Of a stretch of 64,000 nucleotides of DNA, positions 24,088 to 32,619 are shown one piece after another (the first letter of the stretch is position 1; each line of letters starts with the position of its first letter). Source of the stretch: Paraburkholderia unamae (GTDB taxonomy: Bacteria > Pseudomonadota > Gammaproteobacteria > Burkholderiales > Burkholderiaceae); assembly GCF_003268775.1 (NCBI RefSeq), contig NZ_QLSU01000003.1, positions 1-64,000 of the forward strand. Direction: 5' to 3'. The notes under the pieces are model-generated. The model saw nothing but the letters and a program-made list of their open reading frames with translations. It did not search any database and was not told the origin of the DNA. Made by a program: the position numbers and the translations under genes.

Positions 24088-25742
24088 GCCGTGCGGGCGG
24101 CGGCGTACTCGCGACCTTCAAGGCGCCGGCGCTCGCCGCGCTCCTCCTCGCCACCAGCGGCCACGCACTCGCCCAGCGCCCGGGCGCGCTGCCGCTGCAT
24201 TGCACCGACCTCGCCGGCGCGCTGCTGCCGCCCGCGCGCATCGGCCTGCCGACCAACGGCGCGCTCGTGCAGAGCGCCGCGATGATCTCCGCCACCGCAA
24301 ACGGCAATCTCAACGGCGACTATTGCCGCCTGACCGGCGTGATCCGCGCGCAGAGCGCGGGCACCCCGGACATCCGCTTCGAAGTGAACCTGCCGAGCCG
24401 CTGGAACGGCCGCGCGCTGCAATTCGGCGGCGGCGGCTACAGCGGCGTGGTCGTGACGGGCACCGGCCCGATGCCCTTTTCGCCCGACAACGCCCCGCTC
24501 AGGCGCGGCTACGCCACCTTCGGCGACGACTCCGGCCACAACGGCACGTCTTCCGAGGCGAACTTCGGCCTGCTCGAAGAAGCCGTGACGAACTTCGGCT
24601 ACGCGCACCTGAAAAAAGCCCACGACGTCGCGCTCGCGCTCATCACGCTCGGCTACGGCCGCGCGCCGGAGCACATGTATTTCGCGGGCGGATCGACGGG
24701 CGGGCGCGAAGGCTACACGGTGATCCAGCGCTATCCCGACGACTACGACGGCGTGATCGCCAACGCGCCCGCACTCAACTTCTCCGGCGTGCGGCTGATC
24801 GGCGTGGTGGTCGGTCAGCACGAATACCGCACGCCTGGCGGCTATCTCTCACCGCCACTGCTCGAACAGGTATACGCGCGCGTCATGCAGGTGTGCGACA
24901 CGCTGGACGGCGCCGCCGACGGCATCGTCAGCGACGTGGAGGCATGCCGCGCGCAAGAGCCGGAGATCATCGACTCGCTGCGCTGCACGGCGCAACCAGC
25001 GCCCGCAAGCGAGCCCGGCTGCCTCACGCCGCCACAGATCGCCACGCTCGAAAGCCTGCGCGACGGACTGCACCTGCCGTACCCGCTCGCCTGGAACGTG
25101 GACAGCTATCGCGGCTACAACGTGTTTCAGGGCACGCGCTTCACGAGCATGCTGGGGCTCGCGCATTCGGCGCAACGGCAGCCGCAACTGGGCTTCGTGT
25201 CCAACGGCTACCTGTACGCGCAGGGCGACGCCTACCTCAAGTACTTCGTCACGCACGATCCCACCTTCGATTCGACGAACTTCGACGCCGCGCGCCCCGG
25301 CCGCTATCGCGAGCGGCTCGTCGCGCTTTCGGCGACGATCGGCGCGATGAACCCCGACGTGTCGCGCTACCTGGCGCGCGGCGGCAAGCTCATCACCTTG
25401 CAGGGGCTGGCCGACGAAGTGATCAGCCCGAACCAGACGATCGCCTATTACCAGGGCCTGATCGGGCGCTATGGCGAGGAGCGCGTGGACAGTTTCATGC
25501 GCCTTTACATGGTGCCGGGCTACCAGCATGGCAACGGCGTGTTCATTCCCTCGGTGGACCTGCTCGGCGCGCTCGACGACTGGGTCACGCACGGCAACGC
25601 CCCCGAAACGCTGTTCACGACCGACATCGCGCCGGCCACCAACGGCCGCACGCGGCCGCTGTGCCGCTACCCGGCGTTCCCGCGCTATCTCGGCAAGGGC
25701 AACCTGAATAGCGCGACCAGTTTCACCTGCACGATGCCGTGA
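24084..25742 (+). CDS. Tannase/feruloyl-esterase-family secreted hydrolase
   Basis: The 552-aa protein has a signal peptide (cleavage after HALA at about residue 30) and the tannase-family alpha/beta hydrolase fold with a large lid. The nucleophile is Ser204 in YFAGGSTGGREG. The acid is likely the Asp in GLADEVISP, and the histidine lies in VPGYQHGNGVF. In most relatives a cysteine precedes the Ser and another follows the His, forming a disulfide; both positions are Gly here. It should hydrolyse aromatic or acyl esters in the periplasm or outside. It is translationally coupled to the OpgC-family gene. Confidence 0.85.
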   Translation: MSRAGGGVLATFKAPALAALLLATSGHALAQRPGALPLHCTDLAGALLPPARIGLPTNGALVQSAAMISATANGNLNGDYCRLTGVIRAQSAGTPDIRFEVNLPSRWNGRALQFGGGGYSGVVVTGTGPMPFSPDNAPLRRGYATFGDDSGHNGTSSEANFGLLEEAVTNFGYAHLKKAHDVALALITLGYGRAPEHMYFAGGSTGGREGYTVIQRYPDDYDGVIANAPALNFSGVRLIGVVVGQHEYRTPGGYLSPPLLEQVYARVMQVCDTLDGAADGIVSDVEACRAQEPEIIDSLRCTAQPAPASEPGCLTPPQIATLESLRDGLHLPYPLAWNVDSYRGYNVFQGTRFTSMLGLAHSAQRQPQLGFVSNGYLYAQGDAYLKYFVTHDPTFDSTNFDAARPGRYRERLVALSATIGAMNPDVSRYLARGGKLITLQGLADEVISPNQTIAYYQGLIGRYGEERVDSFMRLYMVPGYQHGNGVFIPSVDLLGALDDWVTHGNAPETLFTTDIAPATNGRTRPLCRYPAFPRYLGKGNLNSATSFTCTMP

Positions 25743-25823
25743 CCGGCAACGCTGGTCCCGCGCGGCGACCACTGCGCGGATCATTTTGATAAAGTGCTTG
25801 CCCCAGAACCACTTATAAAATAC

Positions 25824-25844
25824 ATTGGTTTCTTTCGAACCAAT
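25824..25844. promoter_or_regulatory. Inverted repeat upstream of hydroxyproline dehydratase, candidate operator
   Basis: ATTGGTT-N7-AACCAAT is a perfect 7-bp dyad, centred about 58 bases before the ATG at 25892, in an AT-rich patch. GntR-family regulators of the FadR group often bind T-GGT/ACC-A dyads, and such a regulator is encoded next door, so this is a reasonable operator candidate. Confidence 0.5.
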
Positions 25845-25891
25845 CAGAAAGTCACTGGTTCGCCCTGCCTGGCCGGAGCCACCCGATACCC

Positions 25892-26899
25892 ATGAAACCC
25901 ACCCGAACGATTTCGACTGTGGAAGTCCACACCGGCGGCGAGGCATTTCGCATCGTCACGAGCGGCCTGCCGCGCCTGCCCGGCGACACCATCGTGCAAC
26001 GCCGCACGTGGCTCAAGGAGAACGCCGACGAGATTCGCCGCGCGCTGATGTTCGAACCGCGCGGGCACGCCGACATGTACGGCGGCTACCTCACCGAGCC
26101 GGTGTCGCCGACCGCCGACTTCGGCGTGATCTTTCTGCATAACGAAGGATATAGCGACCACTGCGGCCATGGCGTGATCGCGCTGTCCACGGCGGCGGTC
26201 GAGCTAGGCTGGGTCCAGCGGACGATACCCGAAACGCGCGTCGGCATCGACGCGCCTTGCGGCTTTATCGAGGCCTTCGTGAAGTGGGACGGCGAGCACG
26301 CGGGCACGGTGCGTTTCGTGAACGTGCCGTCGTTTCTCTGGAAGCGCGACGTGAGCGTTGAAACGCCGAGCTTTGGCACGGTCACCGGCGATATCGCCTA
26401 CGGCGGCGCTTTCTACTTCTACGTCGACGGCGCGCCGTTCGATCTGCCCGTGCGTGAGTCGGCGGTCGAAAAGCTCATTCGCTTCGGCGCGGAAGTGAAG
26501 GAAGCGGCGAACAAGGCATTCCCTGTTCAGCACCCCGAAATTCCCGAGATCAACCATATCTACGGGACGATCATCGCCAACGCGCCGCGCCACGCGGGCT
26601 CGACCCAGGCCAACTGCTGCGTGTTCGCTGATCGCGAGGTCGATCGCTCGCCCACGGGATCGGGAACGGGCGGGCGTGTCGCGCAGCTTTATCAACGCGG
26701 CGAACTGAAGGCCGGGGAAACGCTCGTGAACGAATCCATCGTCGGCACGGTGTTCAAAGGCCGCGTGCTGCGCGAAACCTCGGTAAAGGGCATGCCGGCG
26801 GTGATTCCGGAGGTCGAGGGCGAAGCCTATATCTGCGGGTTCGCGCAGTGGGTGATCGACGAGCGCGATCCGCTGACTTACGGGTTTCTCGTGCGCTGA
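25892..26899 (+). CDS. Trans-3-hydroxy-L-proline dehydratase (proline racemase superfamily)
   Basis: The 335-aa protein belongs to the proline racemase family. The first catalytic residue is Cys91 in YSDHCGHGVIA. At the second site, where proline racemase and 4-hydroxyproline epimerase have Cys (DRSPCG), this protein has Thr255 in DRSPTGSGTGG. A Cys/Thr pair is the known signature of trans-3-hydroxy-L-proline dehydratase, which converts the substrate to delta-1-pyrroline-2-carboxylate. The nearby reductase (27886) would turn that into proline, which supports the call. It is cytoplasmic. Convergent with the GntR gene, separated by a terminator-like hairpin. Confidence 0.85.
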   Translation: MKPTRTISTVEVHTGGEAFRIVTSGLPRLPGDTIVQRRTWLKENADEIRRALMFEPRGHADMYGGYLTEPVSPTADFGVIFLHNEGYSDHCGHGVIALSTAAVELGWVQRTIPETRVGIDAPCGFIEAFVKWDGEHAGTVRFVNVPSFLWKRDVSVETPSFGTVTGDIAYGGAFYFYVDGAPFDLPVRESAVEKLIRFGAEVKEAANKAFPVQHPEIPEINHIYGTIIANAPRHAGSTQANCCVFADREVDRSPTGSGTGGRVAQLYQRGELKAGETLVNESIVGTVFKGRVLRETSVKGMPAVIPEVEGEAYICGFAQWVIDERDPLTYGFLVR

Positions 26900-26906
26900 C
26901 GCTTCA

Positions 26907-26937
26907 CGCTGCGGGAAAACGGCCTTGCCGCGCAGCG
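26907..26937. terminator. Hairpin between convergent genes
   Basis: CGCTGCG at 26907-26913 pairs with CGCAGCG at 26931-26937 around a 17-base loop, in the 44-base gap between the dehydratase stop and the GntR stop. It could act in both directions. There is no T-run. Confidence 0.35.
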
Positions 26938-26943
26938 CGCCGC

Positions 26944-27690
26944 TCACACCGGCGCGATGTCTCGCTGCACGCGGTGAATATGCTGCTCCACGTAAAACGC
27001 GGCTGCGTCCGCGTCGCCCGTGACGATGGCTTCGTAAATCAGGCGGTGCTCGGCGACATACAGCCGGATGCGCGCGGGATCGTAAATGCCGTCGTCCTTG
27101 AGGCGCTTCCACAGCGACTGGTCCATCGTGTCGGCGATTTCCTGCGCGAGTTTCACGAGCAGCGCGTCGCCCGTCATCACCGCCAGTTGCCGATGAAACA
27201 GCCGGTCGCTGTTGTTCCAGAGCGCGCGCTGCTCGGCGTCGGCGATATCGGTGAGCGTTTCCATTTGCGCGAGATAGTGCTCGGCGAGCGGATCGCGTTG
27301 CTTGTGCGCGGCCGCCCGGCGCGCGATGGCGGGCTCCAGGATGAGCCGCACGTCCAGCGTGGCCGAGGGGCTGTAGTCGGCCTCGGCCCCATCGTTCGCC
27401 GCATCGTCGGGAGCCGTGGCGCGCGCGAGCACGTCGGGCGCGTTCCCGGACACATACGTGCCCGAGTTTCTGCGCGTGACGACAAGGCCCTCGTTCTGGA
27501 GCGCGCCAATCGCCTCGCGCACCGCCGGACGCCCGACGCCGAACAGCGCCGCCAGCTCGCGCTCGGAAGGCAGGCGCGACTCGGGCAGGTATCGGCCTGC
27601 ACGAATCTCCGCGCGGATCTTTTCGGAAACCTGCTCGTAGATCTGAAGCGGACGGAAGGTCGCGGAGAAGTCGTTGCGTGCGGAAGCCAT
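26944..27690 (-). CDS. GntR-family regulator, FadR (FCD) subgroup
   Basis: The 248-aa protein has the GntR winged helix-turn-helix at about residues 15-80 (RLPSERELAALFGVGRPAVRE, ALQNEGLVVTRRNSGTYV) and a C-terminal all-helical FCD ligand domain (RLILEPAIARRAAAH, RLFHRQLAVMTGDALL, EHRLIYEAIVTGDADAA) with histidines that usually bind a metal. Start ATG 27690 gives the normal length; longer frames are not conserved. It lies between the two enzymes of trans-3-hydroxyproline breakdown and is divergent from the reductase gene, so it is most likely their substrate-responsive repressor. Confidence 0.9.
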   Translation of the reverse strand: MASARNDFSATFRPLQIYEQVSEKIRAEIRAGRYLPESRLPSERELAALFGVGRPAVREAIGALQNEGLVVTRRNSGTYVSGNAPDVLARATAPDDAANDGAEADYSPSATLDVRLILEPAIARRAAAHKQRDPLAEHYLAQMETLTDIADAEQRALWNNSDRLFHRQLAVMTGDALLVKLAQEIADTMDQSLWKRLKDDGIYDPARIRLYVAEHRLIYEAIVTGDADAAAFYVEQHIHRVQRDIAPV

Positions 27691-27826
27691 GACAGAACGT
27701 TGGAAATGTTGGTCGGCAATATACCACTTCGATGAAGGCCCCAAACCGCGCGCGGCTGGGGGCGGCATGCCATCATCCCATGGATCTTTTATAGACCACA
27801 ATACGGACATCGGTTTATTTTCTGGG

Positions 27827-27858
27827 TTGAATTCCCGCCACGCGTGGTTTAAATTCAA
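27827..27858. promoter_or_regulatory. 32-bp nested dyad upstream of the reductase gene
   Basis: A perfectly centred double dyad: TTGAATT, four bases, the palindrome CCACGCGTGG, four bases, AATTCAA. It ends 27 bases before the ATG at 27886. Symmetric outer and inner arms sharing one centre are unlikely by chance and suggest a protein-binding site, most simply for the adjacent GntR regulator. Confidence 0.55.
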
Positions 27859-27885
27859 TCCACTTACACGACTCCCGACGCCAAC

Positions 27886-28803
27886 ATGTCCTCGCTCCCC
27901 CTCAACGCTTTCGACGCAGCGGCCACGGCCGCGCTGCTGGACTACCCAACGCTCGTGCAATCGCTGCGCGACACGATCGTGGACTACGCCGAGGGGAAAA
28001 TCGTCAGCCCCGAGCGCCTTGTCGTGCCCTTGCAGGAAGGCGGCGTCATGCTCTCGATGCCGGCCACGGCCGCCGACATCGCCATCCACAAGCTCGTCAA
28101 TGTGTGCCCCGGCAACGGCAAACGCCAGCTTCCGACCATCCACGGCCAGGTCGTCGCCTACGACTCGATCACGGGCGAAATGCTGTTCTCGCTCGACGGC
28201 CCGACGGTCACGGGACGCCGCACCGCCGCCGTGAGCGCGCTGGGCATCCTGTGCCTGCACGCGCAGGCACCGCAAGCCATCCTGATCATCGGCACCGGCA
28301 AACAGGCCGCCAATCACGTCGAAGCGTTCGCGACGCTGTTTCCGCAGGCCCGCCTGCTCGTCGCGGGAAAGACGACGGAAAGCACGCAACGCTTCGTCGA
28401 TGCGCACGCCGAAGCCGCGCCGAATCTGCGCGCGCTCGAAGGCGACGTGCCCGACCTGGTGGATGTGGTCGTGACGGCCACGACGAGCAAGTCGCCGGTC
28501 TACACCCTGCCCGCGCGCACCGGCCGCCTTGTCGTGGGCGTGGGCGCGTTCACGCCCGATGCGGCGGAAGTGGGCAAAGCAACGGTCGACGGCAGCTTCG
28601 TGGTGGTCGACGATCCCCTGGGCGCGCGGCACGAAGCGGGCGACATCATTCAGGCCGGCTACGACTGGAGCCAGGTGCATGCGCTGGCGCAAGCACTTGA
28701 GAGCAAGCTCGCGCCCACCGCCCCGGTGTTCTTCAAGAGCGTTGGCTGCGCGGCCTGGGACCTCGCGGCGTGCCGCGCCGCACGCGTGCGGATCGGCGCC
28801 TAG
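27886..28803 (+). CDS. Ornithine cyclodeaminase/mu-crystallin family reductase, probable delta-1-pyrroline-2-carboxylate reductase
   Basis: The 305-aa protein has the ornithine cyclodeaminase/mu-crystallin fold. The NAD(P)-binding motif is in AILIIGTGKQAANHVEAF near residue 130, with PERLVVPLQEGGVMLSMPA and VVGVGAFTPDAAEVG as family blocks. Members include the LhpI-type reductase that turns delta-1-pyrroline-2-carboxylate into L-proline. The shared locus with a trans-3-hydroxyproline dehydratase makes that role much more likely than true ornithine cyclodeamination. Cytoplasmic. It converges with the histidine kinase gene. Confidence 0.85.
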   Translation: MSSLPLNAFDAAATAALLDYPTLVQSLRDTIVDYAEGKIVSPERLVVPLQEGGVMLSMPATAADIAIHKLVNVCPGNGKRQLPTIHGQVVAYDSITGEMLFSLDGPTVTGRRTAAVSALGILCLHAQAPQAILIIGTGKQAANHVEAFATLFPQARLLVAGKTTESTQRFVDAHAEAAPNLRALEGDVPDLVDVVVTATTSKSPVYTLPARTGRLVVGVGAFTPDAAEVGKATVDGSFVVVDDPLGARHEAGDIIQAGYDWSQVHALAQALESKLAPTAPVFFKSVGCAAWDLAACRAARVRIGA

Positions 28804-28832
28804 GCGCGCAGGCGCAGCGCCAACGCCCGCGC

Positions 28833-30674
28833 TTACTGCGTCTCGCGCGTGAGGAGCTTGCGCACCCACTCGCGCAGCACGTCCACCTCGATCGGCTTGT
28901 GCAGCAAGGGGATGCCGTGCGCGGCGGCATCCACGAGCCGGTTCGGGTCGGTGTCGCCGCTCACGAGCAACGCGGGCAGGTCAGGATCGTTGTACTCGTC
29001 GCGCAGGGCTTCGATCAGATGCACGCCCGTTTCGTGGTCGCGCAGCCGGTAGTCGCTCACGATCAGCGCGGGCTTCTCGGGCAGCCCGACCACGCGTTCG
29101 AGCAGCACCGCCCGGCTCGCGCCGCTCACCACGCGATAGCCCCAGCTTTCCAGCAGCAGGCGCATGCCCGTTTCGTTCTGCGCATCGTCGTCGACGACCA
29201 CGATCAGGCTCCCTTGCGTCGCATCGAGCACCGCGCGCGGCGGCAACTCGCGAGGCGGCGCGTCTTGCGCCGCGCCCGCGCGCACCGCGTTCGGGTCGCC
29301 GCGCGCCACGCTCAAGGCGAAGACCGTGCCCTTGCCTTCGATCGACTGCAAGCGCAGCGTATGCCCGAGCAGCGTCACCGTTCGCCGCACGATCGACAGG
29401 CCAAGACCGAGGCCCTTGCTGCGGTCGCGCTCGGGGTTGCGCAATTGATGGAACTCCCAGAACACGCGCTCCTGCTCGGCAAGCGGAATGCCGGGCCCCG
29501 TGTCCCACACCTCGATGCGCACCTGCTCGCCGCGCATGCGGCAGCCCACCAGCACGCGCCCCCGTTCGGTATGGACGATCGCATTGCTCACGAGATTGCG
29601 TAAGGTCCGCTCAAGCAGCACGGGATCGGAATGCAGCCACGCGCCGCTTGGGCGAATGCGCAGGTCCAGCCCCTTGTGCTGCGCCTGTGGCTCGTACTCG
29701 GCGCGTAGCTGGTCCAGCACCCGGGCGAGCGCGAACGGTTGCGCACGCGGTTGCACGACGCCCGCTTCGAGCCGCGAAAGATTCAGCAGCGCGTCGAACA
29801 ACTGGCCCATGGACGTCGTTGCGCGCGCAATGTTATCGACGAGATAGCGGCCCCGTTCGGTCAGCGGCTCGTCGGCGAGCAAGCCGAGAAAGAGGCTCAC
29901 CGCGTGCACGGGCTGGCGCAGGTCGTGGCTCGCGGCGGCCAGAAAGCGCGACTTCTCGCGGTCGCTGCGCTCCGCCGCTTCCTTTTCGAGCCGCACCTGC
30001 TCCAGCAGCGAGAGGTTTTCATAGCCGAGACGCAACGCGTCGACGTGCGTGCGGTGCATGCGGTGAATGAAGGCGAGCGTCGCGACGAGATAGGAGCCGC
30101 CTGCCGCGAGCATCGCGAGGTGGATGGCGGACGGCTTCAGCGCGAAGGCGATGAAGACGGGCGCGAACGCGGGCACCTCGAACGCATAGGCGGCCTCCAG
30201 TTTCATGTAGTTCGAATAGATCGCCCCCGTGCCGAGCCCAAGCAGGATTACCACGAAAAACAACTGGAATTCGAGCGGCACGACAAACGACCACCAGGCG
30301 AACGGAAAGCCCCAAAGCGCGCCCGAAAGCAGGTTGCCGACGATCGTGCGGCGCAGCCAGCGCGCGGCGGCGCCGGGCTGCTCGCGCGTATGGTCGAACC
30401 AGAGCATGGCGGCAAGGCGCCATGCGGCCACGGCGAGCGTCGCGCCAATCCAGACCCCCACTTGCAGCAGGGCCACCGCACCGCTCATCACATAGGCGCT
30501 CACGCACGCGGAAACGACGGAGCCCGCCAGCGCAAACGGAAAACTGCGCCGCAACGCGGCCACCTGGATTGCGCGCACGCGCTCGGTCGGCACGCCGCCG
30601 GTTTCGGCGGCGGCGCGGTAACGGGAACCGGCGGGCACGGGCGCGTCGCCGGGCCGTTGGGCGTCCTCCATCAT
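28833..30674 (-). CDS. Hybrid sensor histidine kinase with C-terminal receiver
   Basis: The 613-aa protein has about six membrane segments (residues 45-205), a coiled-coil (LSLLEQVRLEKEAAERSDREK region), a HisKA dimerisation helix with phospho-acceptor His250 (FLAAASHDLRQPVHAVS), and an ATPase domain with N box (RTLRNLVSNAIVHTE), G1 (DTGPGIP) and G2 (GLGLGLSIV). A receiver domain follows (VVVDDDAQNETG, phospho-Asp in IVSDYRLRDHETG). The SHDLRQP box is typical of kinases that pair with NarL/FixJ-type regulators. No response regulator gene adjoins it. ATG 30674 follows AGGAACAACC. It lies just beyond the downstream end of the T6SS locus. Confidence 0.9.
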   Translation of the reverse strand: MMEDAQRPGDAPVPAGSRYRAAAETGGVPTERVRAIQVAALRRSFPFALAGSVVSACVSAYVMSGAVALLQVGVWIGATLAVAAWRLAAMLWFDHTREQPGAAARWLRRTIVGNLLSGALWGFPFAWWSFVVPLEFQLFFVVILLGLGTGAIYSNYMKLEAAYAFEVPAFAPVFIAFALKPSAIHLAMLAAGGSYLVATLAFIHRMHRTHVDALRLGYENLSLLEQVRLEKEAAERSDREKSRFLAAASHDLRQPVHAVSLFLGLLADEPLTERGRYLVDNIARATTSMGQLFDALLNLSRLEAGVVQPRAQPFALARVLDQLRAEYEPQAQHKGLDLRIRPSGAWLHSDPVLLERTLRNLVSNAIVHTERGRVLVGCRMRGEQVRIEVWDTGPGIPLAEQERVFWEFHQLRNPERDRSKGLGLGLSIVRRTVTLLGHTLRLQSIEGKGTVFALSVARGDPNAVRAGAAQDAPPRELPPRAVLDATQGSLIVVVDDDAQNETGMRLLLESWGYRVVSGASRAVLLERVVGLPEKPALIVSDYRLRDHETGVHLIEALRDEYNDPDLPALLVSGDTDPNRLVDAAAHGIPLLHKPIEVDVLREWVRKLLTRETQ

Positions 30675-30860
30675 GGTTGTTCCTGTCCGGGAAAAGAGGC
30701 GCTGCCGCAAACCGAAGGCCATCCGGCGGCGCTGTACGACGTCTGTAAGGTTTCTTACGCAACCTTATAGCACATCGGCGTTGCCTGGTTGCGCGCGCAA
30801 CGAGGCAACCGTCGTGAAGCGCGGCGCTCAGGGATTGGCTACGCGGCGCGCGGCGTACGA

Positions 30861-32582
30861 CTATCCGACGACGGGCGGGCGGCGTTCGATGGCTTCGACC
30901 TGGCTGATTAATCCTTCTACGTTGGCGATGGACGTTTCGAGGGTCGGCAGGAACGTGTACTGCCCCGGATTCACCTTGTTGCAAACGGCCCGATAGCGCC
31001 TCGCGATCGTCACGGCCTCCGATGCGTTCTGGCATACCGCCCGGCATAGCTGCGCCGCGACGGCGCTCCCCGGCTTCGCGTTGATCTCCCGAATGAACGT
31101 CTTCAGTTTCAGCACGCGATTTTCAAGGCCCGACTGCGCGAGGCGTGTGAGGGCAATGACGGCCAGCTTGAACTCATGGTCGCTCAACTTCGTGACGTCG
31201 GCCGGGCTTGTCACCTGCATCAGCCTGAAGGCCGCAAGCACCTCGTTACGGATCGCGGCGCTGTCCCGCGCGTCGAGGTTGCGAAGACGGGCAATCTCGC
31301 CGTGCTTTTGCTCGTACTGCGCAGGGTTCGCGAGTTTGCCGGCGAATTTCAAGGCGGCGGCGCCCACCGAACCGAATTTGAGCGCGCGGGCTTCCACGTC
31401 GCCCACGAACTGCTTCGGTTGAACGCCGCGGATTTCCGCGAAGTCCTGCACGATGTTCATCGCGGCCTCATGCGTTGCGCCGCTGTTGCGCGCAACCATG
31501 TACTTGCTGCGAATGCGCAGTGCGTCCAGATCGAACAGGCCGTTACGGATGGCGTTATCCACGCCGCCGAACTGCGCGAGCCGCTCGCGGAACTCCATCT
31601 TGAGTTCCTCGAATCCATAGCGCGATTTGAGCATGGAGTCCACACACATCGCGACTCCCTCTTGCACCCGCTTGTCGATGTTCCCCCAGTCGGCGAATGC
31701 GTCCAGCCCCTGCGCGATCTCACGGGTAGCGTGCTTGCCGATGGCGTTCTTGAGGTTCGCGGCAAACGAGAACTTTGTGCCCATTACCCTTTTGGGACTG
31801 CTCATCAGGTCATACTCGTCCTTCTTCAAACCCGGAGTCGGCGCGAAATCGTTCTGGATGATGTCCAAAGCCCATTCCCTGCGTGCCGTCACATTCGCGG
31901 GTGCCAGGTAGGTGCGCGGCTTGTAGGCCTGATTGGTCTCAAGCGAAGGCAGAACGGTGTCGTTGTCGATGGCGCTGATCGCGATCTGTCCCGTTGCGCT
32001 CCGCGAAATGAACGCGTTGCCGCCGTTCACGGTTTCGAAACGGTCGGCGTTGCCGAGCAGCGTATCGACCGCGAGGATCTTTCCCATGAGCCGAAGGAAA
32101 TCGTCGTTCGTCAGGCATTCGCGCAGGAACTCGATCTTGTCTGGCGGCTCGCGTTTGTCCGTGAGTTCGGACATCGACGCGCCTTGCGCCGCCTGCATCA
32201 CGATCAGGTAGTCCGCATTCACGTAGCTGTTGCGTCGAACCGTCAGGGTCGCGGCATCATTCGGATTCCTTTTCAGTTGCCGGTCGAAGTGGTAGGCGAG
32301 TATCTCGCCGATCTCCCGGAACTCGTCGCTGTCCCGCAGGATCACGCGGCTTTCGGGCGTTTGCGCCTGCCCAAAGCGCGCGAGCAGACGTTCGGCGAAC
32401 AGCACGCGAGCGGGACTGCCCGTGCAGCCCTTGATGAACCGCATCGTGCCATCGCGAAGACGAAAGCGCGCGGTGCCGCCCTTGCCCCCGTCCTCGGGGA
32501 TGTGGAGTTCCTGGTAAAAGCGCCAGCCCGTGAAAGCGTCGGCGGACGCGGTGTTGTTCTGGCGATGGGCCGAGGTGAACAT
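30861..32582 (-). CDS. T6SS-linked protein with PI3/4-kinase-like catalytic motifs
   Basis: The 573-aa soluble protein has no named family that I recognise. Its first 260 residues carry the order of motifs of a protein/lipid kinase fold: a strand with lysine (MRFIKG, Lys51), a helix with glutamate (LFAERLLARFG, Glu64), a hinge-like strand (YLIVMQAAQGASMSEL, 125-140), a catalytic-loop-like LLGNADRFETVNGGN (Asp180, Asn186/189) and a metal-binding-like AISAIDND (Asp206). The D-R-x-N followed by a later IDxD resembles phosphatidylinositol 3/4-kinase-like enzymes more than classical Ser/Thr kinases. Residues 260-573 are helical and of unknown type. AGGAGA precedes the ATG. It is the last gene of the T6SS unit, 37 bases after tssA, so an effector or regulator is likely. 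Confidence 0.7.
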   Translation of the reverse strand: MFTSAHRQNNTASADAFTGWRFYQELHIPEDGGKGGTARFRLRDGTMRFIKGCTGSPARVLFAERLLARFGQAQTPESRVILRDSDEFREIGEILAYHFDRQLKRNPNDAATLTVRRNSYVNADYLIVMQAAQGASMSELTDKREPPDKIEFLRECLTNDDFLRLMGKILAVDTLLGNADRFETVNGGNAFISRSATGQIAISAIDNDTVLPSLETNQAYKPRTYLAPANVTARREWALDIIQNDFAPTPGLKKDEYDLMSSPKRVMGTKFSFAANLKNAIGKHATREIAQGLDAFADWGNIDKRVQEGVAMCVDSMLKSRYGFEELKMEFRERLAQFGGVDNAIRNGLFDLDALRIRSKYMVARNSGATHEAAMNIVQDFAEIRGVQPKQFVGDVEARALKFGSVGAAALKFAGKLANPAQYEQKHGEIARLRNLDARDSAAIRNEVLAAFRLMQVTSPADVTKLSDHEFKLAVIALTRLAQSGLENRVLKLKTFIREINAKPGSAVAAQLCRAVCQNASEAVTIARRYRAVCNKVNPGQYTFLPTLETSIANVEGLISQVEAIERRPPVVG

Positions 32583-32619
32583 GTTTTGTCTCCTGCTGGA
32601 AGGATGCGGCAGCGCTCGG

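Noticed and set aside
22953..25742. A single 929-codon plus-strand frame spanning the OpgC and esterase genes
   Set aside because: Only its last 552 codons, from 24084, carry a signal peptide and a protein family. The first part is out of frame with the real OpgC-family gene.
25892..26899. Proline racemase or 4-hydroxyproline epimerase
   Set aside because: The second catalytic residue is Thr255, not Cys, which fits the dehydratase, and a pyrroline-carboxylate-type reductase is nearby.
27710..27726. TGGT-N9-ACCA as a GntR operator
   Set aside because: Arms are only four bases and the spacing is unusual; the two longer dyads nearby are much better candidates.
30861..32582. HipA-type toxin kinase
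   Set aside because: The GNADR...NGGN...AIDND spacing and the lack of a HipB-like partner fit HipA less well than a PI3/4K-like fold, though distant relation is not excluded.
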